Source: Micropterix aruncella
Lineage: Eukaryota > Arthropoda > Insecta > Lepidoptera > Micropterigidae
Assembly (NCBI GenBank): GCA_944548615.1
Contig: OX155961.1
Span: 18,231,334 to 18,295,333, forward strand
Direction: 5' to 3'
DNA length: 64,000 nucleotides
Shown here: positions 1-10,339 of the stretch, in pieces
How the letters are laid out: the number at the start of each line of letters is the position of its first letter
How positions within the stretch are numbered: the first letter of the stretch is position 1
Notes under the pieces: model-generated
What the model saw: only the letters and a program-made list of their open reading frames with translations
Told to the model about the DNA's origin: nothing
Database searches by the model: none
Position numbers and translations under genes: made by a program

Positions 1-1012
1 GAGAAATATTGTTATTTATTATTGAGGCAAACTTCCAATTTCTTGGAAAATTGAATTATTTTTGAAGATTATTTTATGGACTTTTTAATGATATCATTTC
101 CATTATTTTTCTTTTTTTTATTGTTGGACTATTTTAATAGTCCAAACTTTTCTCTGGTCGTAACGGTCTCCGTTCCATCGGGTTCAGAAAAGGGAGGAAG
201 AGAGAGTGCACCCGTGGTCGCGCGCCCACCTGTGCACTATAATATAGCCTGCGCACTTGACTGCTTCCGAACAATGGACTCTGAGAAGACTAAAGAAGTC
301 ACTAGAATCTACAATGCAGTCGCTATGGCCGAACACGGCTAGAAGGATATATATTTTAATAGTATTTTTCTTACACTTGGATTACTTTTCAACGTTATGT
401 TGATTATTTATTAGACTCTTAAATTATTATTATGATTGATTTGTGTCAATTATTTTTAATTGGTTGTTGTAATTAAAAATATATGAGTAATAAGCAGATA
501 GAGTGATCTGTGGTTATTAACTAGTAATTCAAACTACATGCCCTGTAGGCAAACTGTATTGAACAATATTGTATCAAAACATCTGTAACATCTGTACCTT
601 AAACATTATCTTTGTCCTTGATTGTTAGATGTGAATCAGTTTAATATTGTATCTCGTAACATAAACCAACTTGATCGTAATCTTTAGTCTGTTAGGTCTT
701 CTGCGCACGATTTATTGGTTTTCCCCGAAACTTTATTGGATTATTGGCGACCACAAATTGGCACGCACTTTCCCGGTCGCCCTTAACCCAGTCTTTTCCC
801 TCGCAATAGCGTTGCCCTGTCGCCCCTTTCCACTCCTTCCCCTGCCATGTTGCTCTGTCTCCCCTGCGAAATGTTTCACTCGTGTGAGATAAAAATACAC
901 GAGTTGACATCGCTGTCATACGTGGATACCCTTCACTCCTCTGTGTACACTCTCGTAGTGGCTTTGACGCACAATGTTGTCATTATATTCGCAATATTAA
1001 ATCTCAACTCTG
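1..1012. other. unassigned AT-rich DNA
   Basis: No gene is supported here. Open frames are short and overlap on both strands. Two patches (about 150-340 and 690-900) are richer in G+C and carry frames of 73-88 codons, but these have no recognisable motif and no neighbouring splice or poly(A) signal that would support them. Confidence 0.5.
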
Positions 1013-1207
1013 GTAGGGCGTTTACACTCTCGCGTGAGGCGCGAGGCGAGACGCAAAACCATATCAGTAAACAAATGGAACAGAGGCAAAGCTTCTAACG
1101 AGCGTACAAAATGTTTACCTACTTGCTAGAAGCTTTGCCTCTGTTCCCTTTGTTTACTCACATGGTTTTGCGTCTCGCCTCGCCCTCGCGCGAGAGTGTA
1201 AACAGCC
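1013..1207. repeat. foldback hairpin element (MITE-like)
   Basis: The left arm (about 1015-1100) and right arm (about 1122-1207) are nearly perfect reverse complements of about 84 bp around a loop of roughly 25 bases. The outer ends read GGGCGTTTACACTCTCGCG on the left, with its complement ending AACAGCCC on the right. Both arms contain an internal GAGACGCAAAACCAT block. There is no coding capacity. The structure is that of a short foldback MITE. I could not find a convincing target-site duplication, so the superfamily stays open. Confidence 0.7.
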
Positions 1208-3309
1208 CATGACATTTACATCGATAAGGCTTAGGAAACTCCTTTAGATACATCGTTCAACACAATGTTCGTTAGATACGTCGTTCAATACCCGTATCTT
1301 TGAGTTTAGGTTTGCATATCTTTCTCACTTTATTGGAGTAAAAATCACCTTATCTGGCTATTGGGCTAGTTTGACTGACTTGTTTTTGCCTAGTGTGTCT
1401 GCAGCCCCATCGTCCGGCTGTCCGGTCCCATTATGGGTCCACGACCTGTCTCACTAGCATGCATAATCGCCGTTGTTTTGTGATAGTGCCAACGGCCATC
1501 GGCCACCAAGAAAGTGCCCGAGTGAGAGTCCGCTCGATGGGACTCACTCGCACATATTTTTAATGGGCCCGCGTCGATTGGGCGTCAGACAAACAAATTA
1601 CCAACATCCATCAAAGTCCGCGCGGCCTATTGATTAAAATTAGTGTAGATGGATACGCAAAAGGCCATCGAGGCGTCTTTTCAAAACTTGTCAATGTTAA
1701 AGTGGAACGTCACAATTCAGCATTGAATCGATGTATCTAACGACTCGACAAGGCAGTGGTAATAATACTATCGCAGTTTTATTATCCAACATATGCGAAC
1801 ATAATGTACGACCTAATGTTTTGGGTAAAGGCAGAAAATTTCTTTAGAATATTTATTTTCATAAAAAAGTCACTGATTTCTGTCAATTCCTATATATGTA
1901 GGACGAAACAGACACCCATGAAGCTATAACAATCGATTGGGAGATAATGGGCCCTGTTGCAGTTAGGCCACCAAGACCGTTTTTATTTTTTATTTTATTT
2001 TATAAAAGTTTCCAATACAAGAAAATTGATTTTGGCAAAAAAATAACAAACGTATAAATAATAATATTTTACCATTCATTTTTTTTGCGAAGCAGATAAG
2101 ATTACATTACATTTTTATCTTAATATTATTAGTATCCTAATAATTTTATCTTAATAATGTACATATGTGTATGAGTATATGTATACATATATTTAAATTC
2201 CATATTATTATGTACTATGTGTTTACATATCTATCTAAAGTAATATTTCATATTACTTTTATTTATTACATGCTATGTATATAAAAGTTAACGTAAGTTA
2301 CGTAAAGGTACTACAAATCGGGTTGTGGTTAAGGGGGAGGAGGGGTGGGGGATGGAGATTAGTTGACGGGGGCACGGGTCCTTGCGCTAGTGGGACCTTG
2401 TCTTTTTGACGGGAAAGTCTTAAGACACAACTCCAAGATTTTTTTTCAAAATGGAAAAAAAACGCAATTCATACCCTTAACCTAATTCTCCATATTTGGC
2501 ACGCGCGCGGTGTAAAACATTCAGGAAATGTGAAAACTGTGGGAAATTTCACATCAATTTCACTAGCGATAAAAAACCTACTCGTAAAGAGAATGCTTTG
2601 TTGTGTCTAAAATAGGGCCCTCGCTCGTCGTAAATAAACCATAACGGCAACGCAGGAAATATTTCTCTACATAAACTTGATATGAAAATTTTTGCTTTGT
2701 TTATGACGGTTTATGTGGGTATCCTTATTCCGTATCTCATTATGGTGGATATACGTCTAAGGTGATGGCCCTGGTCGATTGCTGACATTAAAAAATATAA
2801 CTATGTACATATGTGTGCATATTTAATTAAATTATACTATTTATATATGAATATTATTTAGTATTTTTTATGTGTATGTTTTTATTATATATATTTTCTT
2901 TTATCTACGTTTATCTGTCTCCAGAATATTTCAATTTAAGTTTAAAGTGACTGGGTTTTTTCTGAAATATTATTAAATTTAAAACATCTGTCTACTAGTC
3001 AAATTAAAAATAAAACCTAAAGGCGGAGATAACTCGACACAGTGATGTGGTAAACCTAGTGATGTTTGTTTGTGGTAAACTAGTTATTCCTAGTGATGTG
3101 GTAAACCCTAAACTATCAGATTTAAATCGCTTTTCGAGATCGTGAACAAAAATAAATGTTTAATTTAATAATTATTAGGCTAAAACATTTTTTGTTGCGT
3201 AACTAAATTAATTTTATTGTTTCATGTGCTTAAATAAATAAATAAAATAAATGAACAATAAATAATAAAAAATCATTTAGGAATTCCGTATTATTTCGCT
3301 ATTCCTTAA
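1208..3309. other. unassigned AT-rich DNA with a short minisatellite
   Basis: No gene is supported. A diverged 26-bp tandem duplication around 'TTAGATACrTCGTTCAA' lies at 1243-1295. A GC-richer stretch lies at 1380-1640. A degenerate minisatellite built on 'CTAGTGATGTGGTAAAC' lies at about 3041-3110, with three incomplete units. The rest is A/T-rich with no recognised element ends. Confidence 0.5.
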
Positions 3310-3524
3310 TTTACTGTTACAGGGATGCGCAGGAAAACATTTTTTTAAGTAACGTAATTTGCACGAATAAATATAAGAAAAAGATCTTTTGTTGACGAAA
3401 GTACATGTATAAAGTATGCTATTTATGTTGTCATTAATTCGTACATTATGTTTCCATTAACTTTAATTTTTGCAGTGCTCTTTGTACGCTTGTCGCCCAA
3501 TCTCTAGCGCAGTTGCATGATGTC
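3310..3524 (-). repeat. repeat Y, uninterrupted copy
   Basis: The reverse complement of this stretch matches, in the same order, two blocks at 50085-50196 and 53207-53300 that are separated there by 3 kb. Shared landmarks are GCTAGAGATTGGGCGAC, AATTAAAGTTAA, ACGAATTAATGACA, CTTTCGTCAA and ATTCGTGCAAATTACGTTAC. The unit is about 215 bp and non-coding. It ends near CCCTGTA. A similar 'TGCGCAACCCTGTAT' end occurs near 4490-4515. The element class is unknown. Confidence 0.75.
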
Positions 3525-3640
3525 AAACGGAGCGGCGAGGGATCCCCTCGATGGAAACTCGAAACACTGCAATGTTCTCTAGTTTACGCACCGTCGAACG
3601 CCTTCTGGAGATTTATATTTTTCACGCCTGAACCAGTCGC

Positions 3641-4318
3641 CTTGTAATTGTATGAGCAGATGGGACACATCCATGACGTCCTAGCTGGTTATGCTATCGA
3701 AATAGCTATTTTCCCATTCGCTGCCACTTTGGTAGCGAATAGTTTCGTGCAGCTTGGGCCATACGATCCATTTTATTCTCGGATCGGCTCAGCATACGAT
3801 TCAGCTCATATTCAGAAGCCTCCACGTGCGGAAGCCTCCCCCGGGTAAGACTCATGCATCTCAGGCATCACGGCTGTTGGACCGGTTGCGGGATTGCATC
3901 GCGGCGCTACTCGACGGTTTGCGCACTGTTCGGCAACGCCAATCGGTTGTGCACTCTGACTAATTGCTAAAGGAGCCTGGAGACTATGGGTATATGGAAA
4001 CTGAATCACCGCTGAATTACCGCTGGATTACGCGTAAGCGACTTCGATCCCGTAACCAGTTGGGACGAAGGAGGTATCCTGAATGTTAATTCCAGACGGA
4101 GATATTCTACCAAAACTTATAGCCGCTCCGCTCTACTGGGATACCTTCCTAGTGCCTCGCAGTAAGGCGTGGTTAGTGGCGGGTTCGCGGGTTTGCTGGA
4201 CGGTAGGTTTGTGCCGTGCCAAAGTCTACTACACTCATCCCACGGCCGAAAGAACGATTACATATCGTTATACCAGCCTGGGGTGATAGGTTCGCCCGTT
4301 GTAGTTGACACTACCCAA
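3641..4318 (+). repeat. GC-rich dispersed repeat Z, copy 1
   Basis: This is a member of a dispersed family that is visibly richer in G+C than its surroundings. Other copies in the window are at 37.87-38.47, 46.14, 48.19, 61.9-62.65 and 63.35 kb, in both orientations. Shared landmarks are a block reading CTCGACGGTTTGCGCACTGT, a central 'GCAGTAAGGCGTGG' and a 3' end of 'CCTGGGGTGATAGGTTCGCC' followed by CGTTGTAGT. A frame for 'LLDGLRTVRxxxS/IxxxxSD' is kept in several copies, but no protein family is recognised. Confidence 0.7.
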
Positions 4319-4330
4319 CTGTCGAAATAG

Positions 4331-5082
4331 CTCTTCGGCAGTCACACCAACACCCTGCTTGTAAAACTCTGTCACAGCGATATCACGTACCGCACCAATC
4401 CAATGTTCTATGATTACTAAACGTCAACGCGTTCACAACATCTACGCATCGGTTCCGAACAACTTTCGGCACTACCGTGTTGCCAACCGTTTCAAATTTC
4501 CCGTTTCTCTGCGCAACCCTGTATTATAAATATATACTTAACCTTAATTGAGGATTCCTATCATGTTTAAGGTGGGTTGGAGCGCCTACACGTTGAAATG
4601 TAGTGTAATCAGAAAAGTTTTAAGTTAACCTCTTCTCTCAAGTCATGTCATAATGAGATTTTACTTAAAGTACACGTCTCGTCTGTGTATCCATGCTACG
4701 AACAGAGAAGTTTTGATAAGGTTTGCTTAAGGTATTAAAGCGTAGAATAAACAGCACGGAGAGCTTTTCTGAACTTTTGTTTAAGTTTTCAGGCAGAATT
4801 CAAATTTCTATGAATATTTTTACTTTATAATATCCTATATAATATACAGGATGTTTTATTTCGGCACCCTAAACTCGATTTCTACGTAGATGAATCTCGG
4901 TATACAGGGTGAATTAATTTTTCACAAAGAAAGGTCTCACTTATAATTCATTAGTGTTTTCTATGATAATAATGGACATAATATAGAAACTATTTTTTGT
5001 TATTTTTAACTTTCTTATGTAAGTTGTCCGTTTCAAACTTGGCAAACCATTTTTCAACCACTTGCTAGTATCCGATCAATCT
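4331..5082. other. unassigned DNA
   Basis: Nothing coding is supported. The stretch contains the 3' end of a repeat-Y-like sequence near 4490-4515 and an 'ACAGGATG...ACAGGGTG' pair near 4848-4912 that may be an old short repeat. Confidence 0.4.
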
Positions 5083-5190
5083 AAAATTTGGCATACTTAT
5101 ATAATAAGTTCGGTGACAATGCAATATTATGGTTCCATCGAGCTGATTTGATAATGGAGCCGGGATGTAGGGACTGAAACTCCCTGATTT
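5083..5190 (+). repeat. short dispersed repeat W
   Basis: The block around 'GGTGACAATGCAATATTATG', 'GAGCTGATTTGATAATGGAG' and 'GGGACTGAAACTCCCT' recurs, diverged, at 46850-46985 ('GATGACAATACAATAATATG', 'GAACTGATCTGACGATGGAG') and at 47040-47140. A shorter match ('GATGGAGCCGGCAGATTGCC') lies at 11143-11185. It is about 100 bp and non-coding, of unknown class. Confidence 0.55.
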
Positions 5191-5236
5191 TATTTATTTA
5201 TTTATTTTATTTTATAGCAAACTTACAGATAGTAAA

Positions 5237-5985
5237 TATAGAAATAGAAATAGAAATACAAATATTTTTATTGTCCGAAATTGTGGTGGTACATTTATGG
5301 TGACAATGCGCAAAACTATGTATCTCACAATTACCTGTTATTAAAACAGATTGACAAATTTACTTATCTGCTAAATTGACTTATCTGCTAATTATAATAT
5401 CTTATTAAAAATGTAATTATTTCACTGGTTTAACATGAAAAAATCTAAACAGACTGGATAATAGAACTAACAGTAGAAGACAATTAGAAAAAAATAATTC
5501 ACCAATATTATAAAAAATAAAGAAAAAATCAAAATCAAGGAATAATCAAAATTCCGCCTATAAATACGAAATGTATATAATTTAAAATGTAACAGTAGAA
5601 AACAATTAATAAAAAATAATTCACCAATAATATAAAAAATAATGAAAAAAAATCAAAATCAAGGAATAATCAAAAATCCACCTATAAATACGAAATGTAT
5701 ATAATTGAAAATTTGTAATCTTCCTAATTGAATTATTGTAAAAACAAAATGAAAATGCATGCCTACAATATAATATTATGAGAAATATTCGTTTAATGTG
5801 TAAAAGCTTTTATCGATAAGCCATTTTTTCAACGCTGCGGTAAACCCTTTTCCTTTTATTTCTTTGATATTTGCAGGTAGGTGGTTATAGATTTTTATTG
5901 CATTGTATAACATTCCTTTTTTAAATAGAGTTAAATTTGGCTTGGGTGCTTGTAGCTCATGTTTATTTCGTGTGTTATAAGAAAT
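5237..5985 (-). pseudogene. LINE-B, 5'-truncated copy (C-terminus and 3' UTR)
   Basis: This is a second copy of the 3' part of LINE-B, very similar to 29459-30130. It begins at a (TAGAAA)n tail (5237-5262) and runs to 5985. The minus-strand frame 5776-5985 encodes the conserved LINE C-terminal tail with YNTRNKHELQAP, then FNHLPxxIKEI-type spacing ('YNHLPANIKEIKGKGF') and a WLIDKSFYTLNEYFS end. It keeps about 83 bp (around 5875-5958) that are missing from the long copy, so it shows what the LINE-B C-terminus should look like. The upstream boundary abuts AAGAAATAAG repeats, probably the tail of another element. Confidence 0.85.
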
Positions 5986-6200
5986 AAGAAATAAGAAATA
6001 AGAAAAATTTATTTTCATAAACCCGATCTGGGTATAGAAACTACTTTACAAAAAATTATTATATATATAATAACATTACGAAATTACAACAAATAGTATT
6101 TCTACAAATGAAATGACATTTTAAATTATAAAAAAAGTGTATAAAAAGTTCTGCGATCTAAGCTAACAGTGTATAAAAAAAGTGTATAAAAGTTCTGCGA
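5986..6200. repeat. AAGAAAT simple repeat and 45-bp tandem duplication
   Basis: The left part is an (AAGAAAT)n run followed by A/T-rich DNA that looks like the tail and 3' UTR of another minus-strand retroelement. At 6137-6210 the motif 'AGTGTATAAAAAGTTCTGCG' is repeated about 45 bp apart. No coding signal. Confidence 0.5.
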
Positions 6201-7058
6201 TCCAAGCAAAGCATTCGACTGTATAAACATCAATACCCTGGTAGACAAGCTAAACCATCATGGAATTAGAGGAGCGGCCAATTCACTCATTAAATCCTAC
6301 CCACAAAACAGGCAGCAAGTGGTGGAGATTAAAATAATTGATGGAATTGAGGAAAAGGCTGAGCAATCGAGTTGTGAAATAGTAAACACCGGTGTGCCCC
6401 ACGGCTCAACATTAGGACCCCTCCTCTTCAAACTCTATTGTAACGATTTAGCCACCAACATAACATGTGCCAAGACTGTCCAACTCGCAGACGACACCAC
6501 GCGCATTCTTGAAAGTGACTATAGAGCAAAAATGGAGGATCCAACAAGCGAAACACTTTTTGAAGTCAATGACTAGTTTAGAGTGAACCCGATGTCGCCA
6601 ATTTAAGCAAAGCAGTGTTGATAAACTTCTCAAATAAAAAAGAAAAACAGTTAAATTACTCTAATGAGATTGCCAAGTCCACTAAATTTCCAGGAACTTA
6701 CACCGACTAAAACATGTCACGGAAAACCCACATAGACCAGCCCAAACCAAAATTGTGTTAAGCCCGCTATGCGGTATCCAGATCGAGAAAGATATTGGAC
6801 GAAAAGGAAATTGAGAGTGCATACCATTCTCCGGCCGAATCCCACTTGGGACACCGGATCCCATTGCTGGCAAATGCCACTGATATTAAAGAGGTATTTA
6901 TTTTACAAAAAAGAGCCGTGAGAGCAATACGCGGATTAAACAGGAGAGAATCCTGCAAACCACCATTTCGTGAACTAAAGATCCCCACCGCTTATGTCAT
7001 ACCTACCCACGAAAGCCCGCGCGAGTTCCACAAAAACAAAAATAAGGGAAAGCACCAA
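6201..7058 (+). pseudogene. LINE-A-related reverse transcriptase relic
   Basis: Plus-strand remnants of a LINE reverse transcriptase related to LINE-A. Around 6200-6310 there is SKAFDCININTLVDKL followed by HHGIRGAANSLIKSYPQNRQ. The frame 6319-6576 carries 'GVPHGSTLGPLLFKLYCNDL' (family: GVPQGSILGPLLF) and a damaged catalytic box, LADDTTRILES, where LINE-A has FADD. A stop follows, and the C-terminal 'LQKRAVRAIRGLNRRESCKP' reads on in 6795-7154. Several frameshifts and stops make it clearly dead. It lies tail to tail with LINE-A. Confidence 0.85.
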
Positions 7059-7130
7059 GCTCTTGCCCAATTACATTCCCATACAGCTCTTGCCCAATTA
7101 CATATACACATACATATACATATATATATA
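7059..7130. repeat. 19-bp duplication and TATATG-type tail
   Basis: The sequence AGCTCTTGCCCAATTACAT occurs twice (from about 7059 and 7086). It is followed by a CATATACATATA microsatellite that ends directly at the LINE-A stop codon. In LINE-A orientation this is a (TATATG)n tail. It may contain one half of a target-site duplication, but I found no matching copy at the other end of LINE-A. Confidence 0.55.
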
Positions 7131-10019
7131 TTAAAATTCCTTAAGGTCATATAAGGATTTCTCAATTAAATATTTTTTCGTCTCTTTCCTGAATTTGTCA
7201 TAATTTTCAATATCTTTCATGTTTTCTGGTAATTTATTATAAAAATTGAGGCTTATGTAATGAGAAGTACGCTGGAATTCAGTAGTTGATGGGTGCAATG
7301 CCTGGACGTATAGGGACTTATTCCTTGTATTATGGTAATGCATGTCAGCGTGCGTTACATAACTGTTTCTGTGTTTGTAAAACTCGCACAAACACTCATG
7401 AACATATATACCAAAAACGGTGAGAATACGCAGTGTTTTAAAAAGAGGTTTGCATGATTCTCTTTGTCCCATGCCTCTGATTTGTCTCACCGCCCTTTTT
7501 TGCAGTATGAATATATCCGTTATATTTATAGAATTACCCCACAATAATATACCATATCTCAAATGAGATTCCACCAATGCATAATATGCTCCAATAACCT
7601 CCCTTTCTTCCATAATGTTTCTTATCTTAGATATAGCATAGCAGGCGGAAGATAGCTTGGCCCTAAGCTGGTCCCTGTGTACTCCCCAAGACATATTCTC
7701 ATCCATATAAATACCTAGGAATCTAGTAGATTCTACTTTCTCTATAGGGAAATTGAGTTTTATGTTGGTAGTTTCTTTTTTACTTGAAAAATTAACCAAG
7801 GCGGTCTTATCAATATTTAAAGACATTTTATTTGCCCTAAACCAGTCTTCTAACTCGTGAAGGGTTACGTTAATTCGCTCCTCCATGTTTGCTAATGTAT
7901 CACTTTCAAGTACGCACGTTGTATCGTCAGCAAATTGTATGGTCTTGGCCATGCTTATATTCATAGATAAGTCATTGGTGTATAATGTAAAGAGTAATGG
8001 ACCCAAGATCGAACCCTGAGGCACACCCATGTTTATCAGTTTTACTTGGGATCGACTTATAATTTCATTATAGCCATTGATAGTCCTGATTTCCACGATT
8101 TGCTGTCTATTTTGCAAATAAGACTTTAACAGGGAATTAGCCACTCCTCGAATGCCACAGTGATGCAGCTTCTCCAGCAATAGCTCGATGTCAACGCAAT
8201 CAAACGCTCTGCTTAAGTCACAGAAAATACCAGAAGAAAACATCTTGTCATTGCGACTAATTTGAATAATTCTACATGCGGACAACACTGCATCTTGTGT
8301 AGATTTGTTTTTCCTAAATCCGTATTGGTTGTCCGTCAGTACCGCAAATTTTTCCATGAATTTGTTTAATCTATTTTCTATAATTTTTTCAAGAATCTTT
8401 GAAAAATTATTTAATAACGCCACAGGACGATAGTTTTCGATATTACTTGCCTCTCCTTTTTTAAACAAAGGTACAATTTTTGCCACTTTATAAACGTCGG
8501 GAAATACTCCGTTAGCAAAACTTAGATTAAATAGGCGCGTTAGGCATGGTGCAAAAATGTTTTTATAAGATTTAATAATACAGGTTGGAATTTCATCTAA
8601 ACCCGCTGACCTTTTGTTCTTAAGAGAATCTATGCACTTGTCTACCTCCTCAGTCGATACAGGATATAGATATATGGAGCCGTTAATTTTGGTGTTTTTG
8701 AAATATTTCTGAGAAGCAGAGTTAATTGGTGGTGGTATTTGTGATGCGAGTTGAACTGGTTTAGAAATAAAAAATGTGTTGAAAGATTCACATATTTTAT
8801 CTGGATTGATAATCACGTCTCCATTTATTGTCAAGGTTATGTTTTTTTTAATTGTCCTGTTTTTCCTATTTAATTCATTATTTATTATCTGCCATGATTG
8901 TCTAGTTTTATTTGAAGAGGTTTTTAATAATTTTGAATAATATTGCTTTTTAGCTAATTTAATTTCATTCCGTAGCTCTTTTGTCATTTTTAATATGTAT
9001 GTTCTGGTCGTTGATATGCTTTTTATATAACGATTCCTGTAGTATTTTCTTTTCAATTTACATTTAGCTTTTAGTTCGTTCGTGATGTAGGTTTTATTTT
9101 TTGAGTTAAAATATATTCTTTTTTTTAACGATGGGAAAGAATTATTGAAGCAGTTGGTAACTTTCGATTGAAACCAATTAAATGCCTCGTTGACGTCATC
9201 GAATTTTTCCAAATATTTCCAATTTATTGTATTTAGCCATGTATTAAAGAGAATGTGACTTTTGTTATCAAATATTCTGACTTTTTTATAATAGAAATCT
9301 TTAGTATGCTTGAATATATTATTAATAGTAATGCGGTGGAAAGCATGGTCTGAAAGGCTGTTGCTGATTGTATCTGAAATTATGACATTCTTACGTGGAA
9401 AATTAACAAACATATTATCTAGTAAAGAAGCAGATGCTTCTCTCGATGGATGCTCTCTAAATATATGACTAAAATTATGTGATTTAGCAATATTTACAAT
9501 TTCGTTTTTGTGTTTTGAATTGCGTAAAAAATTTATGTTGTAATCGCCACAAACGCATACATATTTATTATTACTAATTGATTTTAAAAAATCATTAAAT
9601 ATACTTAAAAATATGTCTACATTTTTAGCTTGACTTTTTGATCGATAAACACATGCTATAATAAGGTTTAATTCTTTTATTTTTATTGCAGAGCCTTCAA
9701 AGTTATTTTCATCGTTGAATCGTGCGATGTCCAAAATTTCCGTTGTATACTTGTTTCCCACGTATATCGCAGTACCACCGTGTTCTCTCGTTGTTCTATA
9801 TTGGCAGGCCGCCATATAGTAATTATTTATGTGTGCCATAGAATGATTGACCGAATTTAGCCAGGTTTCGCTAAAACAGAGGACATCTGGTTTTTTCTCC
9901 ATTTTTACTAAAAGCATTTCCAGGTGGGGTGTCTTGTTCAGTAAGCTACGAATATTGGCATGGAAGACGGAGATTTCTGAACTATTTTCAGTATTTTTCA
10001 GTTTTTTAATAAGTCTCTG
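7131..10019 (-). CDS. LINE-A ORF2: endonuclease-reverse transcriptase
   Basis: Open frame of 962 codons from the upstream stop. The first ATG is at 9917 (928 aa), but the conserved endonuclease N-terminus 'VFHANIRSLLNK' reads in frame upstream of it (about 9945-9987), so the ATG start would cut into the domain. Numbered from that ATG, the apurinic-type endonuclease shows SETWL (16-20), GDYN (124-127) and SDH (189-191). The reverse transcriptase shows KNKRSAGLDEIP (433-444), NYRPVALL (495-502), QYGFRKNKST (531-540), FCDLSRAFDCVD (565-576), GVPQGSILGPLL (631-642) and the catalytic FADD (662-665). The C-terminal module contains LQKRAVRQIRGM and YHNTRNK. It copies its own RNA at a nicked genomic target. 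No internal stop or frameshift is present, so it is young. ORF1 stop and ORF2 frame overlap by about 22 bases. Confidence 0.92.
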   Translation of the reverse strand, partial: QRLIKKLKNTENSSEISVFHANIRSLLNKTPHLEMLLVKMEKKPDVLCFSETWLNSVNHSMAHINNYYMAACQYRTTREHGGTAIYVGNKYTTEILDIARFNDENNFEGSAIKIKELNLIIACVYRSKSQAKNVDIFLSIFNDFLKSISNNKYVCVCGDYNINFLRNSKHKNEIVNIAKSHNFSHIFREHPSREASASLLDNMFVNFPRKNVIISDTISNSLSDHAFHRITINNIFKHTKDFYYKKVRIFDNKSHILFNTWLNTINWKYLEKFDDVNEAFNWFQSKVTNCFNNSFPSLKKRIYFNSKNKTYITNELKAKCKLKRKYYRNRYIKSISTTRTYILKMTKELRNEIKLAKKQYYSKLLKTSSNKTRQSWQIINNELNRKNRTIKKNITLTINGDVIINPDKICESFNTFFISKPVQLASQIPPPINSASQKYFKNTKINGSIYLYPVSTEEVDKCIDSLKNKRSAGLDEIPTCIIKSYKNIFAPCLTRLFNLSFANGVFPDVYKVAKIVPLFKKGEASNIENYRPVALLNNFSKILEKIIENRLNKFMEKFAVLTDNQYGFRKNKSTQDAVLSACRIIQISRNDKMFSSGIFCDLSRAFDCVDIELLLEKLHHCGIRGVANSLLKSYLQNRQQIVEIRTINGYNEIISRSQVKLINMGVPQGSILGPLLFTLYTNDLSMNISMAKTIQFADDTTCVLESDTLANMEERINVTLHELEDWFRANKMSLNIDKTALVNFSSKKETTNIKLNFPIEKVESTRFLGIYMDENMSWGVHRDQLRAKLSSACYAISKIRNIMEEREVIGAYYALVESHLRYGILLWGNSINITDIFILQKRAVRQIRGMGQRESCKPLFKTLRILTVFGIYVHECLCEFYKHRNSYVTHADMHYHNTRNKSLYVQALHPSTTEFQRTSHYISLNFYNKLPENMKDIENYDKFRKETKKYLIEKSLYDLKEF

Positions 10020-10269
10020 TCATATATGATAGAGTGAGGCCCAGAGTTGTTCGCATCGATCGCATCAGAAAATTGAGTAGTTGATTCATTTGAAGTGATA
10101 GTTTTTTTGACCCGGTCCATTACGGTATTTGAGTTTACTTTTTTTTGAGGCAAATTCGAGGTTTTCAGCACCGCATTACGAGTTACGATGACTTTCTTGT
10201 TCGTCAGTGTGCGCTGCTGCGTGCGACCACTCCGAAGATGACGCGGACGTTCTGTCTGACGCGGACGTC
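9998..10269 (-). pseudogene. LINE-A ORF1, C-terminal tail
   Basis: A minus-strand frame of about 90 codons ends with TGA at 10000-9998, inside the open frame of ORF2. It reads ...KKVIVTRNAVLKTSNLPQ, then MDRVKKTITSNESTTQFSDA and ends YDRDLLKN. There is no recognisable domain in this tail. Its position just upstream of, and overlapping, ORF2 is the usual ORF1 arrangement. It is cut at 10269/10270 by the LINE-B-derived segment, so the rest of ORF1 is absent. Confidence 0.6.
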
Positions 10270-10333
10270 TATAGCCGTGTTCAACATTGTTTGTTTTGAA
10301 ATACTGATCGTGGTCCCTTATAAATTTGCAGGT
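10270..10333 (-). repeat. 64-bp LINE-B segment fused to LINE-A
   Basis: This stretch is identical, apart from one T/G difference, to 30128-30191 inside the LINE-B ORF2 C-terminus, and it has the same orientation. It begins TATAGCCGTGTTCAACATTG and ends AAATTTGCAGGT. Outside the segment the two loci differ. 'GGTCCCTTATAA' occurs at both its right edge and just inside it. Confidence 0.9.
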
Positions 10334-10339
10334 CCCTTA

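Larger units (their letters stand above)
7080..10333 (-). mobile_element. LINE-A, non-LTR retrotransposon (Jockey/CR1-like group)
   Basis: The element spans a simple (TATATG)n tail, an intact ORF2, an overlapping ORF1 tail and, at its 5' end, a 64-bp piece of LINE-B (10270-10333). It is 5'-truncated: only the last ~90 codons of ORF1 are present. Endonuclease plus reverse transcriptase in one ORF, with the YNTRNK-type C-terminal module, places it in the broad Jockey/CR1/L2 group. I cannot assign the clade by eye. There is almost no 3' UTR. Confidence 0.85.
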
